Below, piece by piece: positions 9,702-19,167 of a stretch of DNA of 64,000 nucleotides. This DNA comes from DASUBV01 sp963822485 (GTDB lineage: Bacteria; Actinomycetota; Actinomycetes; Streptosporangiales; Streptosporangiaceae), in contig CAWGHW010000012.1 of assembly GCA_963822485.1 (NCBI GenBank), forward strand, positions 1 to 64,000. The letters are read 5' to 3'. Below the pieces are notes generated by a model, which did no database searches, had not been told where the DNA came from, and worked only from the letters and a program-made list of their open reading frames with translations. Positions within the stretch are counted from its first letter, which is position 1. Each line of letters starts with the position of its first letter. Both the position numbers and the translations under genes were made by a program.

Positions 9702-9722
9702 ATGAAAGCGAGCGACAGATGA
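9702..9722 (+). promoter_or_regulatory. Six-codon leader overlapping the small membrane-protein start
   Basis: ATGAAAGCGAGCGACAGATG reads M-K-A-S-D-R-stop. Its TGA overlaps the ATG at 9719. Both this leader and the one at 9271 have 21 bases, begin ATGAAAG and end AGATGACCG. Confidence 0.4.
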
Positions 9723-9982
9723 CCGGGGTCCTGGCCGGAGGCACCAATCTGACGGCCGTCTCGATCGGGCTGGGCATTCCGGTAGCGGTCTGCCTGGCCA
9801 TCGCGGTGATCGTCTGGTCCTACTTCCGGCTGCAGGCGCACCGGGCCGACGCGATCGCGATGGCCCACTACCGCAAGCTGGCCGAGGAGGCGGTGGCCAA
9901 CCAGCAGGAGGTGCGGTCCCAGCTGGCTGAGCTCACCTCGCACGTGCGCGCGGTCGAGCAGCTCATGCGGGACGTGGGATGA
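9719..9982 (+). CDS. Small single-pass membrane protein with coiled-coil tail
   Basis: 87 residues. After a short exterior segment there is one transmembrane helix, IPVAVCLAIAVIVWSYF (about residues 18-35), then a charged helical tail with heptad character (KLAEEAVANQQEVRSQLAELTSHVRAVEQLMRDV) that should form a coiled coil. The ATG at 9719 is preferred over the GTG upstream because the extension would overlap the leader region. Its stop overlaps the next start (ATGA at 9979-9982), so it is coupled to the sensor-domain protein. No named function; a partner of the adjacent membrane sensor is inferred. Confidence 0.82.
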   Translation: MTGVLAGGTNLTAVSIGLGIPVAVCLAIAVIVWSYFRLQAHRADAIAMAHYRKLAEEAVANQQEVRSQLAELTSHVRAVEQLMRDVG

Positions 9983-10821
9983 GCACCGCGGCCGAGCTGG
10001 CCGGCGGCCGGCCGCCGCAGCTGCGGCTGACGGCGGCCGGGCGGAACCCGCTGCGCCTGGTGCTGTCCGGCACCCTGTGGCGCGCCGTGGGCTACCTGGC
10101 CACCTACGTGTTCGTGACCGGCTGGGTGCTGTTCTCGGTGGCGTTCACCGCGGTGGTCACGGCGCTCGCGTTCGTGATCACCATCGCCGGGATCCCGCTG
10201 CTCACGGCGGCGGCCGAGGCGATGCGCGGCTGCGCCAACGTGGAGCGCATGCGGCTGGCCCAGGTGCTGACCGGACCGGTTAGCGGCGGCTACCGGAAGG
10301 TGACCGGCGGCCTCATCGCTCAGGCCACGGGGCGCTGGCGGGACCCGGCCACCTGGCGGGACTTCGCCTACCTGGTGGGCATGTGGGTGCCGCTGTTCAC
10401 GCTGGACACCGTGGTGCTGACCGTCTGGCTGGCGCTGCTCGGCATGATCACCGTGCCGCTGTGGTACTGGGCGCCGACCGGCACCGACACCTACGGGTAC
10501 CTGGCCCACGGCCGCACGGTGCACGGCGTGGCCTTCGGCTACTTCCCGCACGGGCCGTACGGCCACGGCGCGGTCGGGGTGTTCATCGGCACGCTGCCCA
10601 GCGCGCTGGTCGCGGCGGCCGTCTGCCTGGTGCTGTTCCTGCTGTTCAACTACGTGCTGGTGGCCACGGCCCGTGCGCACGCGCTGGTGGCCAGGGGCCT
10701 GCTCAGCGCGCCCGCCGACCCGCTGGACGAGGTGCGGGAGGTACTGGACCAGCCCGGCCCGCTGGGTGCGCTGAGCGCCACGACGAGCATCGGATCGCCG
10801 CGGGCCAGCCGTCCCGGCTGA
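9979..10821 (+). CDS. Sensor-domain integral membrane protein
   Basis: 280 residues matching the actinobacterial putative-sensor domain. There are two N-terminal helices (YLATYVFVTGWVLFSVAFTAVVTALAFVITIAGIPLL), an arginine-rich cytoplasmic loop containing WRDPATWRDFAYL, and further helices (YLVGMWVPLFTLDTVVLTVW; ALVAAAVCLVLFLLFNYVLV). This domain often precedes a histidine kinase; here it is free-standing, so it probably signals through the ArsR regulator or the small coiled-coil protein encoded with it. A hairpin terminator follows at 10886. Confidence 0.85.
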   Translation: MSTAAELAGGRPPQLRLTAAGRNPLRLVLSGTLWRAVGYLATYVFVTGWVLFSVAFTAVVTALAFVITIAGIPLLTAAAEAMRGCANVERMRLAQVLTGPVSGGYRKVTGGLIAQATGRWRDPATWRDFAYLVGMWVPLFTLDTVVLTVWLALLGMITVPLWYWAPTGTDTYGYLAHGRTVHGVAFGYFPHGPYGHGAVGVFIGTLPSALVAAAVCLVLFLLFNYVLVATARAHALVARGLLSAPADPLDEVREVLDQPGPLGALSATTSIGSPRASRPG

Positions 10822-10831
10822 GCACGGCAGG

Positions 10832-10879
10832 CAGCTACTGCGAAAGACAGCTACTGCGAAAGACAGCTACGGCGAAAGA
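10832..10879 (+). repeat. 16-bp tandem repeat, three copies
   Basis: CAGCTACTGCGAAAGA occurs at 10832 and 10848, and with one change (T to G at base 8) at 10864. It sits directly after the sensor-domain gene and before its terminator hairpin. No function can be read from it. Confidence 0.85.
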
Positions 10880-10885
10880 CAAGTG

Positions 10886-10919
10886 CCCTCGCCCGCGAGT
10901 GCCAGCTCACGGGCGAGGG
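10886..10919 (+). terminator. Hairpin terminator after the sensor operon
   Basis: Perfect 10-bp arms CCCTCGCCCG and CGGGCGAGGG enclose a 14-base loop. There is no T tract, as usual in high-GC actinomycetes. It closes the 9288-10821 operon. Confidence 0.75.
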
Positions 10920-11173
10920 ACGGAACGGCCCGCCACCGCCAACTACCCAGCCATGAGAGGTCACGATGAGCCAGCCGCTGAGCACAGTATTGCCTAATTA
11001 CGCCCTCCGTTGCGCCACCCGTAGCGCCACTCGCTGCGCACTCCGTAGTGCCAGGGTCCGGGTAAACCCTGGTGCTGGCATCAGGGTCCAAACGGGGTTT
11101 AACCCCATTGTCCGGCCCGGCCGCAGCCAACAGGCTTTGTAGGGGCCCAGCTACCGACCAACGGAGGTCAACC
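10920..11173. other. Gene-free leader region before the amidase gene
   Basis: It contains a copy of the short leader found before the first MMPL gene (CAACTACCCAGCC followed by TGAGAGGTCACGATGAGCC, here near 10943-10971 and again near 13731-13781). Degenerate 12-base repeats around CCGTTGCGCCAC follow at about 11007-11053, then small hairpins at 11050-11110. A start codon at 10965 opens MSQPLSTVLPN, similar to MSHSLSSAMPG at 13775, but this frame ends without a domain. Confidence 0.55.
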
Positions 11174-13713
11174 ATGCGTCAGCAGCCCCACCCGCCAGAC
11201 GCGGGCCGGGATCACAAGAACACCGGCCGCCGCCGCGCGGCGGTCGCGGCCGGCGCGGTGATCGCCAGCGCCGCGATGGGCCTGACCGGCCTGGTGCCCA
11301 CGGCCGTCGCGGCCGTGGCCGCCAGCCGGCCGACGGCGACGGCGACGACCACGACGGCCGCGCCGGTCACGCCGGCCGCGCATCAGCTCTCCGCGGTGAT
11401 CCGCCGCACCACCGGCGGCATGCCGCACATCCTGGCCCGGAACTGGACCGACCTGGGCTTCGGCTACGGGTACGCGTTCGCCCAGGACAACCTCTGCACC
11501 ATGGCCAGCGACTACGTCACCGTCGAGGGGCAGCGCTCCCGGTACTTCGGGCCCAAGGCGACCTACATCCAGCGCGGCAGCGGGACGGTCAGCACGAACC
11601 TGGACTCCGACCTGTTCTTCCGGCAGATCAGCGACTCCCGCACGATCCAGCGGCTGACCCGGGGACTGAGCCCGCAGGTGCGCCAGATCCAGGCCGGCTA
11701 CGTGCGCGGCTACAACCACTACCTGGCCAGCGTCGGCGGGGCCAGGGGCGTGCCCGACCCGACCTGCCGCGGCCAGGCCTGGGTGAAGCCGATCACCCTG
11801 CAGGACAGCTACCTGCGCTTCTACCAGCTCATGCTGATGAACGGCGATGACGCCTTCATCGACAGCATCGGCTCGGCGGCCCCGCCCAAGGCGGCGCAGC
11901 CAGCGCAGCCGAAGGGCCTGGCCCTCACCGACCCCCGGCGGGCCGCGGCCGAGGTCGCCGCGCGCTGGAACTCGGTGTTCGACGCCTCGGGCAGCAACGC
12001 GGTGGCCATCGGCTCCGCGGGCACCCGCGACCACACCGGGCTGCTGCTGGGCAACCCGCACTTCCCGTGGATCGGCCCGAGCGCTTCTACCAGGCCCAGC
12101 TGACCATCCCCGGCCAGATCAACGTGACCGGCGCGTCGCTGTACGGGGTGCCGCTGATCCTGATCGGCCACACCGCCTCGGTGGCCTGGAGCCACACCGT
12201 GTCGACCGCGCGCCGGTTCACGCCCTACCAGCTCACCCTGGTTAAGGGCCACCCCACGCAGTACCTGGAGAACGGCCGCCCGGTGGCGATGACCCACACC
12301 AGGGTCACGGTCATGACCCGGCAGGCCGGCGGCAAGCTGGCGCCGGTGACGCGCACCCTGTGGTCCTCCCGGTACGGCCCGATGACGAACAACCTGCTGG
12401 GCCTGCCGCTGCCGTGGTCCGCCACGACGGCGTTCACCATGCGGGACGCGAACGCCGGCAACCTGGCCCGGGCCATGAACACCTGGTTCGGCTTCGACCG
12501 CGCCGCCACCACCGGCCAGATGCTGACCATCCTGAAGAAGTACCAGGGCATCCCGTGGGTGAACACCGTCGTCTCGGACCGGCAGGGCCAGGCCCTGTAC
12601 GCCGACATCGGGGACATCCCCGGAGTGCCTAACTCGCTGGTCCGCTCCTGCGACACCGCGCTGGGCAAGCAGACCTGGGCCCAGGTCCGGCTGCCGGTGC
12701 TGGACGGCTCGCGCACCGCCTGCGACTGGGTCACCGGCCCGCACGCGGCCGCGCCGGGGCTGTTCGGGCCCGGCCAGGAGCCGTCCCTGCTGCGCCGCGA
12801 CTTCGTCACCAACTCCAACGACAGCTTCTGGCTGTCCAACCCGCACCACCCTCTCGCCGGATTCCCGCGCATCATCGGCGACGTGGACTCCGCGCGGTCG
12901 CTGCGCACCCGGATCGGCCTGATCGATGTCCAGGCCCGGATCAACGGCACCGACGGGCTCGGCCCGCGCGGGTTCACCCTGGCCGGCATGGAGCACCTGG
13001 ACCTGTCCGACACCGACTACGCCGGGATCCTGACCCGCGGCGCGCTGGTCCGGATGTGCCGCAGCTTCCAGGTGTCCGGCGGTGCGCCGGTCACCGGCGG
13101 CGGGACGGTCAAGCTCGACGGCGCCTGCGGCATCCTGGCCCGCTGGAACCTGCGCTGGGACGCCGGCAGCCGGGGCGCCGTCCTGTTCTCGGCCTTCTGG
13201 AACCGGGTCAGCAACGGTACCCAGTCACCCTGGACGCATTTGTTTGAGATCAGTAATCCGGTCCAGACCCCCAGCGGGCTCAACACGGCGAGCAAGACCG
13301 TCCGCGTCGCGCTGGGTGACGCCATCCGGCAGCTCGAGCAGGCGCACCTGCCGCTGAACGCCGCGCCCGCGGCGATCCAGTACGTCACCTACCACGGCCG
13401 GCGCCTGCCGATCCCCGGCGGGCCCGGCGACACCGACGGGATCTACAACGTGATCGACGCGGGCACCGAGCCCGGTGACTCGGCCACGGCGCCGGACTTC
13501 GGCTCCTCGTTCATCCAGGTGGTCACCTGGACCAGGGCCGCGTGCCCGGAGGGCGCGACGATCCTCACCTACTCCGAGTCATCCAGCCCCGCGTCCCCGC
13601 ACTACGCCGACCAGACCGCGCTGTTCAGCCGCAAGCAGTGGCTGCCCGACCGGTTCTGCCCGGCGCAGATCAAGGCCGACCCGAACCTGACCGTCACGAC
13701 CGTCAGAAGCTAG
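11174..13713 (+). pseudogene. Penicillin acylase family amidase (PvdQ/aculeacin-acylase-like), one frameshift
   Basis: Begins at ATG 11174 after ACGGAGG. It has a basic N-terminus and signal sequence (AAVAAGAVIASAAMGLTG), then the alpha chain (GGMPHILARNWTDLGFGYGYAFAQDNLC). The autoprocessing site is SNAVAIGSAGT, where Ser becomes the N-terminal nucleophile of the beta chain, followed by GLLLGNPHFPW. One base is missing near 12070 ('HFPWIGPS' against the expected HFPW.GPERFYQAQLTIPG); the beta chain then continues in the second frame to 13713 with HTASVAWSHTVS. Total about 846 residues, normal for the family. Expected role: secreted deacylation of N-acyl-homoserine lactones or acylated lipopeptides. 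The two MMPL transporters follow. Confidence 0.85.
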
Positions 13714-13866
13714 CCCGACCGCTCGACGCAACTACCCAGCCGCATCACCCAGCCACATCCTCTGAGAGGTCACGATGAGCCACTCGCTTAGTTCAGCGAT
13801 GCCAGGAACCGGCCGACGACCCGACGATCACCGGCCCCCGCTGAGCCACCGCGGGGGCGGGCGCCG

Positions 13867-16188
13867 GTGGTGGAGCGGATCGCCGCCTGGAGCGCCCGGC
13901 ACCGCAAGACCGCCGTGCTCGGCTGGCTGGTCATGGTCGTCGCGGTGTTCTTCGTGGGGACCCACGTGGGCACCAGCAACGTGAACTCCTACGACCCCGG
14001 CCAGTCCGGCCAGGCCGAGCAGACCCTGACCCGCCTGCACATCAAGAGCGCGCCGCCGGCCGAGAGCGTGCTGATCCAGGCCCGCAGCGGCGGCGGCACG
14101 TTCGCCACCGACCGGCAGCTGCGGGCGGCGGCGCGGCAGGTGGTCACCGCGCTGAGCGCGCTGCCTCACCGCACCGCCTCGGACATCAAGTCGCCGCTGA
14201 GCCACGCCAACGCGTCGCTGGTCTCCGCGAACGGCCGGTCCGCGCTGGTCACCTTCCACGTGACCGGCAGCAACGAGGACCAGGCCGTGGTGCCGGCCGA
14301 GCACGCGGTGGCCGCGGTCCAGGCCCGCTTCCCTGGCCTGCTCGTCCAGGAGGCCGGCGATGCCAGCGCCGACCGGGTGGCGACCAAGCTCATCGGCGAC
14401 GACTTCCACCACGCCGAGGAGACCTCGCTGCCGATCACGCTGATCCTGCTGGTCTGCGTGTTCGGGGCGCTGATCGCGGCGGGCATCCCGCTGCTGCTGG
14501 CCGCCACCGCGGTGGTCACCGCGATCTCGCTGACCTCGGTCATCGGCCAGTGGCTGCCGACCGGGCAGAGCACCTCGGAGGTGGTGCTGCTCATCGGCAT
14601 GGCGGTCGGCATCGACTACACGCTGTTCTACCTGCGCCGGGAGCGCGAGGAGCGGGCCAAGGGCCGGAGCACCGCGGAGGCGCTGCGGATCGCGGCGAGC
14701 ACCTCGGGCCGGGCCATCGTGATCTCCGGGCTGACCGTCATGATCGCGCTGGCCGGGCTGTTCCTGACCGGGTACTCGGTGTTCACCGGCATCGCGCTGG
14801 GCACCATCGCGGTGGTCGGCGTGACCGTGCTGGGCTCGCTCACCGTGCTGCCCGCGCTGCTGTCCTGGCTGGGCCGCTGGTCGGACAAGGGCCGGATCCC
14901 GTTCCTGGGCCGCCGCCGTACCGCCTCGAAGCCGTCCCGGATGTGGGCGGCGCTGGCCCGCAAGGTGGTGCGCCGCCCGGTCGTCTGGGGCGGCCTGGCC
15001 GTGATTGCCATGCTGGCGCTGGCCGCGCCCGCGCTGGGCCTGCGGCTGGGCAACGCGCCCGACGGCGGGTTCGCCAGCAGCCTGCCCGTGGTCAAGACGC
15101 TGGACAAGATCCAGCAGGCGTACCCCCAGGCGCCGTCTCCGGAGGAGGTCGTGGTCACCGGCCGTGACCTGGGCCGCCCGGCGGTGCGCCAGGCCGTCAT
15201 CGCGCTGAGCCACGCGGCCTCGGCGCACGGCCCGATCCGCGGGCCGGTCACGGCCGCGCCCGCGGCCGGCGGGCGGGCGGTGCTGGTCAGCGTCCCGCTG
15301 GCGGGCAACGGCACCAACGGCACCTCGAACGCGGCCCTGCTCACGCTGCGTAACAACGTGCTGCCCCGGACGCTGGGCCAGGTCCCCGGCCTCAGCTACG
15401 CCGTGACCGGGAACACCGCGAACAACTACGACGACATCGCCGACCTGCACATGCGGACCCCGCTGGTGCTGGCCGTGGTGGCGTTGCTGGCCTTCGTGCT
15501 GCTGCTGGTGGCGTTCCGGTCGCTGGCCATCCCGCTGATCTCGATCGGCCTGAACCTGCTGTCGGTGGGCGCCGCCTACGGGCTGATCACGCTGATCTTC
15601 CAGGACGGCCGGCTTGAGGGCCCGCTCGGCTTCACCAGCTTCGGGGCGATCGTGTCCTGGGTGCCGCTGTTCATCTTCGTGTTCTTGTTCGGGCTGAGCA
15701 TGGACTACCACGTGTTCATCCTGAGCCGGATCCGCGAGCTGCGCTCGGGCGGTGCCAGCACCCGCGACGCCATCGTGGGCGGCATCGCCAACAGCGCCGG
15801 GGTGGTGACCAGCGCCGCGGTGATCATGGTGGCGGTGTTCGGGATCCTGGGCTCGCTGGCCAACATCCAGCTCAAGATGCTGGGCGTGGGCCTGGCCCTG
15901 GCGGTGCTGATCGACGCCACGGTGGTCCGGGGCATCCTGGTCCCGGCCTCACTGGCGCTGCTCGGCGAGCGGAGCTGGTCGCTGCCGCGCTGGCTGGGCT
16001 GGCTGCCTGGCCGGGGCATCGGGGCCATCCCCGCCCCCGCCGCTGCCGCTGCCCCTGACGCGGCTCCGGTTCCGGCGGCAGCCGGGGCCCCGACCGCAGA
16101 CCTGGCCCCGGCCGCGGGTCCGGCGCACGGCGCCGGGTTGCGTGCCGCGGGTCCGGCGCACGCCGCGAGGCCGGGCCGGCCGCACTAG
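13867..16188 (+). CDS. MMPL family RND-type transporter (copy 1)
   Basis: 773 residues with the MMPL plan: N-terminal helix in RHRKTAVLGWLVMVVAVFFVG, a first exterior domain, helices 2-6 including VLLIGMAVGIDYTLFYLRRERE, a second exterior domain, and helices 8-12 with FLFGLSMDYHVFILSRIRE. The paired Asp-Tyr (DY) elements in helices 4 and 10 are the proton relay. The likely true start is ATG 13775 (GAGAGGTCACG upstream, MSHSLSSAMPG...), but that frame needs one extra base before 13867, so the annotated start is the intact GTG. The tail is Ala/Pro-rich. Probably exports lipids or hydrophobic metabolites. A paralogue follows immediately. Confidence 0.92.
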   Translation: MVERIAAWSARHRKTAVLGWLVMVVAVFFVGTHVGTSNVNSYDPGQSGQAEQTLTRLHIKSAPPAESVLIQARSGGGTFATDRQLRAAARQVVTALSALPHRTASDIKSPLSHANASLVSANGRSALVTFHVTGSNEDQAVVPAEHAVAAVQARFPGLLVQEAGDASADRVATKLIGDDFHHAEETSLPITLILLVCVFGALIAAGIPLLLAATAVVTAISLTSVIGQWLPTGQSTSEVVLLIGMAVGIDYTLFYLRREREERAKGRSTAEALRIAASTSGRAIVISGLTVMIALAGLFLTGYSVFTGIALGTIAVVGVTVLGSLTVLPALLSWLGRWSDKGRIPFLGRRRTASKPSRMWAALARKVVRRPVVWGGLAVIAMLALAAPALGLRLGNAPDGGFASSLPVVKTLDKIQQAYPQAPSPEEVVVTGRDLGRPAVRQAVIALSHAASAHGPIRGPVTAAPAAGGRAVLVSVPLAGNGTNGTSNAALLTLRNNVLPRTLGQVPGLSYAVTGNTANNYDDIADLHMRTPLVLAVVALLAFVLLLVAFRSLAIPLISIGLNLLSVGAAYGLITLIFQDGRLEGPLGFTSFGAIVSWVPLFIFVFLFGLSMDYHVFILSRIRELRSGGASTRDAIVGGIANSAGVVTSAAVIMVAVFGILGSLANIQLKMLGVGLALAVLIDATVVRGILVPASLALLGERSWSLPRWLGWLPGRGIGAIPAPAAAAAPDAAPVPAAAGAPTADLAPAAGPAHGAGLRAAGPAHAARPGRPH

Positions 16189-16213
16189 CCCGCGCCACCC
16201 GGCGCCCGGCCCT

Positions 16214-16257
16214 GGATGTCCCGTTACCCACGCTATTAGGCGGGTAACGGGACATCC
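16214..16257 (+). terminator. Strong hairpin between the two MMPL genes
   Basis: Perfect 16-bp arms (GGATGTCCCGTTACCC and its reverse complement) flank a 12-base loop. It separates the two transporter genes into different transcripts. It lies 25 bases after the first stop. Confidence 0.85.
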
Positions 16258-16316
16258 GCCGTCGGTCTCCTATCGGGTGGCCGGGCCGGGCCAGCAGGAG
16301 TGCAGGTCGGGCTGAA

Positions 16317-16336
16317 AACTGACAGTTTCGTCAGTT
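16317..16336. promoter_or_regulatory. Palindromic operator-like site before MMPL copy 2
   Basis: AACTGAC and GTCAGTT form perfect 7-bp arms separated by 6 bases, in an AT-richer stretch about 135 bases before the second MMPL start. The form suits a TetR-type dimer. No regulator gene lies next to it. Confidence 0.55.
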
Positions 16337-16471
16337 AGTGCCGAATGAGCTGGGAAAACTTTTTTTGGCCAGTTCGGAACTCTGGCGGGAGGCGGGTCGT
16401 TCGCGGGTTCGAGCCCCCGAGCCAAGACCCCCGTTCGGGCAGTATTGTCCGGCCGCCGCAAGAGAGCCCCC

Positions 16472-18916
16472 ATGCGCCCGCTCCTCAGTACTCCTGTGCC
16501 TGCCCCCGAGGCGCCCGCCGCCCCCGCGGTCCTCACCGCCGACCCGCTGAGCCGGAGCTCCCGGACCGTGGTCGAGCGGATCGCCTGCTGGAGCGTCCGG
16601 CACCGCAAGACGGCCGTCGTCGGCTGGCTGGCCTTCGTGGCCGTCGCCTACATCATCGGCCAGTCCTTCGGCGGGTCCAGCGTGCAGCAGTACGACCCCG
16701 GTCAGGCGGGCCAGGCTGAGCAGATGATGCACCAGCTGAAGGTGGTCACCCCCCCGGCCGAGAGCGTGCTGATCGCGGCGCCCGGCCATACGGCCGCGTC
16801 CCGTGCCCGGGTGGAGGCCGAGGTCCGGCAGGTGGCGGACGAGGTGGCCAGGACGCTGGCCGCCCTGCCGCACCACGCGGCGGCGGACATCCACGCCCCG
16901 TCCGCCCGCGGCGGGACCCGGCTGATCTCGGCCAGTCACCGGGCGGCCATGGTCACCTTCCACGTGGGCGGCCCGAACGGGGCGGCCAACTCGACCGTCG
17001 CGTCCGACGAGGCGGCGGTGGCCAGGATCCAGGCCCAGCATCCCGGGCTGACGGTGAGCGAGGCGGGTAGCGCCAGCGCCGACCGGGTCGCGGGCCAGAT
17101 GCTCGACCACGATTTCCGGCAGGCCGGGGACACCTCGATCCCGCTCACGCTGGTCCTGCTGATCGGGGTGTTCGGCGCGCTGATCGCGGCGGGCATTCCC
17201 GTGCTGCTGGCCGGCACCGCGGTGTCGGCCGCGGTGTCGCTGCTGGCCATCCCGGCGCACTGGTTCCCCGTCAACTCGGGCACGTCGGAGATCGTGCTGG
17301 TCATCGGCATGGCGGTCGGCGTCGACTACACGCTGTTCTACCTGCGCCGCGAGCGTGAGGAACGGGCGGCCGGCCACTCGCACCGGGCGGCCCTGCGTAT
17401 CGCCGCCAGCACCTCGGGGCGCTCGATCGTGATCTCGGGCGTCACCGTGATGATCTCGCTGGCCGGGCTGTTCCTGTCCGGCGTGGACATCTTCACCGGG
17501 ATCTCGGCCGGCACGATCGTGGTGGTCGGCGTGACCGTCCTGGGCTCGCTGACCTTCCTGCCCGCCCTGCTGTCCTGGCTGGGCCCGTGGGCGGACCGCG
17601 GCCGCCTGCCGTGGCTGGGCCGGGCCCACAAGGACGGCACCTCGTCCCGGATGTGGACGGGCCTGGCCCGGCGGGTGGTGACCAAGCCGTTCGTGTGGGG
17701 CGGCGTCGGCGTGGTCGCGCTGCTGGTCATCGGCGCTCCCGCCCTGGGCCTGCGGTTCGGCGCGCCGTCGGTGGACCTGCCCGACAACGTGCCGATCGTG
17801 CACACCTTCGACCAGATCGCCCGCGACTTCCCCGGTACCTCGGCCCCGTCCCAGGTCGTGCTGACCGGCTCGGACCTGACCAGCCCGGCGGTCCAGCGTG
17901 AGGTGGCCGCCCTGCAGGCGCGGGCCACCGCGAGCGGGCCGATCCGCGGCCCGATCACGGCCCAGCTGGCCGCCGGCGGCCAGGGCATGGTCATCAGCGT
18001 GCCGATGGCCGGGAACAGCACCAACCAGGCCTCCGTCAGCGCGCTGCAGAAGCTAGAGAACCAGGTGCTGCCCGCGACGATCGGCCGCGCGCCGGGGGTG
18101 ACCTACGCCGTCACCGGGGACACCGCCGCCAGCGTCGACATGAACTCGGCTCTGCACGCCCGCACGCCGCTGGTGTTCATCGTGGTCGGCGGCCTGGCCT
18201 TCATCCTGATGATGTGCGCCTTCCGCAGCATCGCCATCCCGGCCATGTCGATCGGCCTGAACCTGCTGTCGGTGGGTGCCGCCTACGGCATTGTCACCTT
18301 CATCTTCCAGGACGGGCACCTGCAGGGGCCGCTCGGCTTCACCTCGTTCGGCGGCATCATCCCGTGGGTGCCCTTGTTCTCGTTCGTGCTGCTGTTCGGG
18401 CTGAGCATGGACTACCACGTGTTCATCCTGAGCCGCATCCGCGAGCTGTGGTCGGGCGGCCACAGCAGCTCGGAGGCGGTGGTGCGGGGCATCGGCCGCA
18501 GCGGCGGGGTGGTCACCAGCGCGGCCGTGATCATGGTGGCGGTGTTCTCGGTCTTCGCCACGCTGTCCGGGATCGACGTCAAGATGCTGGGCGTGGGGCT
18601 GGCCGCGGCGGTCCTCATCGACGCGACGGTGGTCCGCGGCGTGATCCTGCCCGCGGCGCTGGCCGTGCTGGGGGAGCGGGCCTGGTACCTGCCGCCCTGG
18701 CTGCAGTGGCTGCCCGGCAAGCACCTGGTCGAGGAGGCCCCGGCCGAGCCCGAGCCCGCCGAGCCCGTCGAGCCCGACTCCGCCGAGCCCGCCGAGCGCG
18801 AGCCCGCCGCGGGCCGGTGGTCCGCCCGGCGCCGGCCCTGGCCACGGTGCCGGACACGGCAGGCGGCTAGCCCGGCGCCGACCCTGGTCACGGTGCCCGA
18901 CACGGCAGGCGGCTAG
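16472..18916 (+). CDS. MMPL family RND-type transporter (copy 2)
   Basis: 814 residues from ATG 16472, clearly paralogous to the preceding gene: VERIACWSVRHRKTAVVGWL, VIGMAVGVDYTLFYLRRERE, LLSVGAAYGIVTFIFQDGHLQGPLGFTSFGG and LLFGLSMDYHVFILSRIREL all align. Both helix-4 and helix-10 Asp-Tyr relay elements are kept. The C-terminal tail has Glu-Pro repeats (EPEPAEPVEPDSAEPAE) and then runs into a 46-bp tandem repeat that supplies stop codons in successive frames. A leading Pro/Ala segment of about 40 residues precedes helix 1. Expected role: proton-driven export of a lipid or metabolite; specificity unknown. Confidence 0.93.
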   Translation: MRPLLSTPVPAPEAPAAPAVLTADPLSRSSRTVVERIACWSVRHRKTAVVGWLAFVAVAYIIGQSFGGSSVQQYDPGQAGQAEQMMHQLKVVTPPAESVLIAAPGHTAASRARVEAEVRQVADEVARTLAALPHHAAADIHAPSARGGTRLISASHRAAMVTFHVGGPNGAANSTVASDEAAVARIQAQHPGLTVSEAGSASADRVAGQMLDHDFRQAGDTSIPLTLVLLIGVFGALIAAGIPVLLAGTAVSAAVSLLAIPAHWFPVNSGTSEIVLVIGMAVGVDYTLFYLRREREERAAGHSHRAALRIAASTSGRSIVISGVTVMISLAGLFLSGVDIFTGISAGTIVVVGVTVLGSLTFLPALLSWLGPWADRGRLPWLGRAHKDGTSSRMWTGLARRVVTKPFVWGGVGVVALLVIGAPALGLRFGAPSVDLPDNVPIVHTFDQIARDFPGTSAPSQVVLTGSDLTSPAVQREVAALQARATASGPIRGPITAQLAAGGQGMVISVPMAGNSTNQASVSALQKLENQVLPATIGRAPGVTYAVTGDTAASVDMNSALHARTPLVFIVVGGLAFILMMCAFRSIAIPAMSIGLNLLSVGAAYGIVTFIFQDGHLQGPLGFTSFGGIIPWVPLFSFVLLFGLSMDYHVFILSRIRELWSGGHSSSEAVVRGIGRSGGVVTSAAVIMVAVFSVFATLSGIDVKMLGVGLAAAVLIDATVVRGVILPAALAVLGERAWYLPPWLQWLPGKHLVEEAPAEPEPAEPVEPDSAEPAEREPAAGRWSARRRPWPRCRTRQAASPAPTLVTVPDTAGG

Positions 18917-18962
18917 CCCGGCGCCGGCCCTGGCGACGGCGCCGGACACCGCGGTCGGCTAG
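18825..18962 (+). repeat. 46-bp tandem repeat, three copies, each ending in TAG
   Basis: Three adjacent 46-base units (18825-18870, 18871-18916, 18917-18962) start CCCGGCGCCG and end GGCTAG; a partial fourth follows. Because 46 is not a multiple of three, the TAGs fall in three different frames. The second one is the stop of the MMPL gene as sequenced. The array therefore works as a stop in any frame. Confidence 0.85.
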
Positions 18963-19167
18963 CCCGGCGCAGGCGGCCAGCCGAATCCCGGCTTACCGCA
19001 CCGCCCAAACCTGCCTGCCCCTGATCGTGACCGAGTCTCCGCAGGATGTTGCGGCAAATCGGTCGTGATCTTGAACGACAGGCGGGGCGCGGCTGGCCGG
19101 AGCGCGCTGGCCGGGCGCCGGCCGGGCGCTGCCGGGCGGGGCCGGGCGGGGCGGCGGGGGAGCGCGG

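Noticed and set aside
13828..15711. Long open frame on the minus strand opposite MMPL copy 1
   Set aside because: Its composition (Arg/Gln/His/Gly repeats) is that of an antisense shadow of a GC-rich gene; the plus strand has real transporter motifs.
16390..16440. tRNA-like T-arm (GCGGGTTCGAGCCCCCG) before MMPL copy 2
   Set aside because: The T stem has two mismatches, and no acceptor, D or anticodon arms fit around it.
16331..17803. Long open frame on the minus strand opposite MMPL copy 2
   Set aside because: Antisense shadow for the same reason; no domain and no hydrophobic or catalytic pattern.
19020..19075. Inverted repeat GATCGTGACCGA / TCGGTCGTGATC as an operator or terminator
   Set aside because: Two central mismatches and a long loop; too weak to call.
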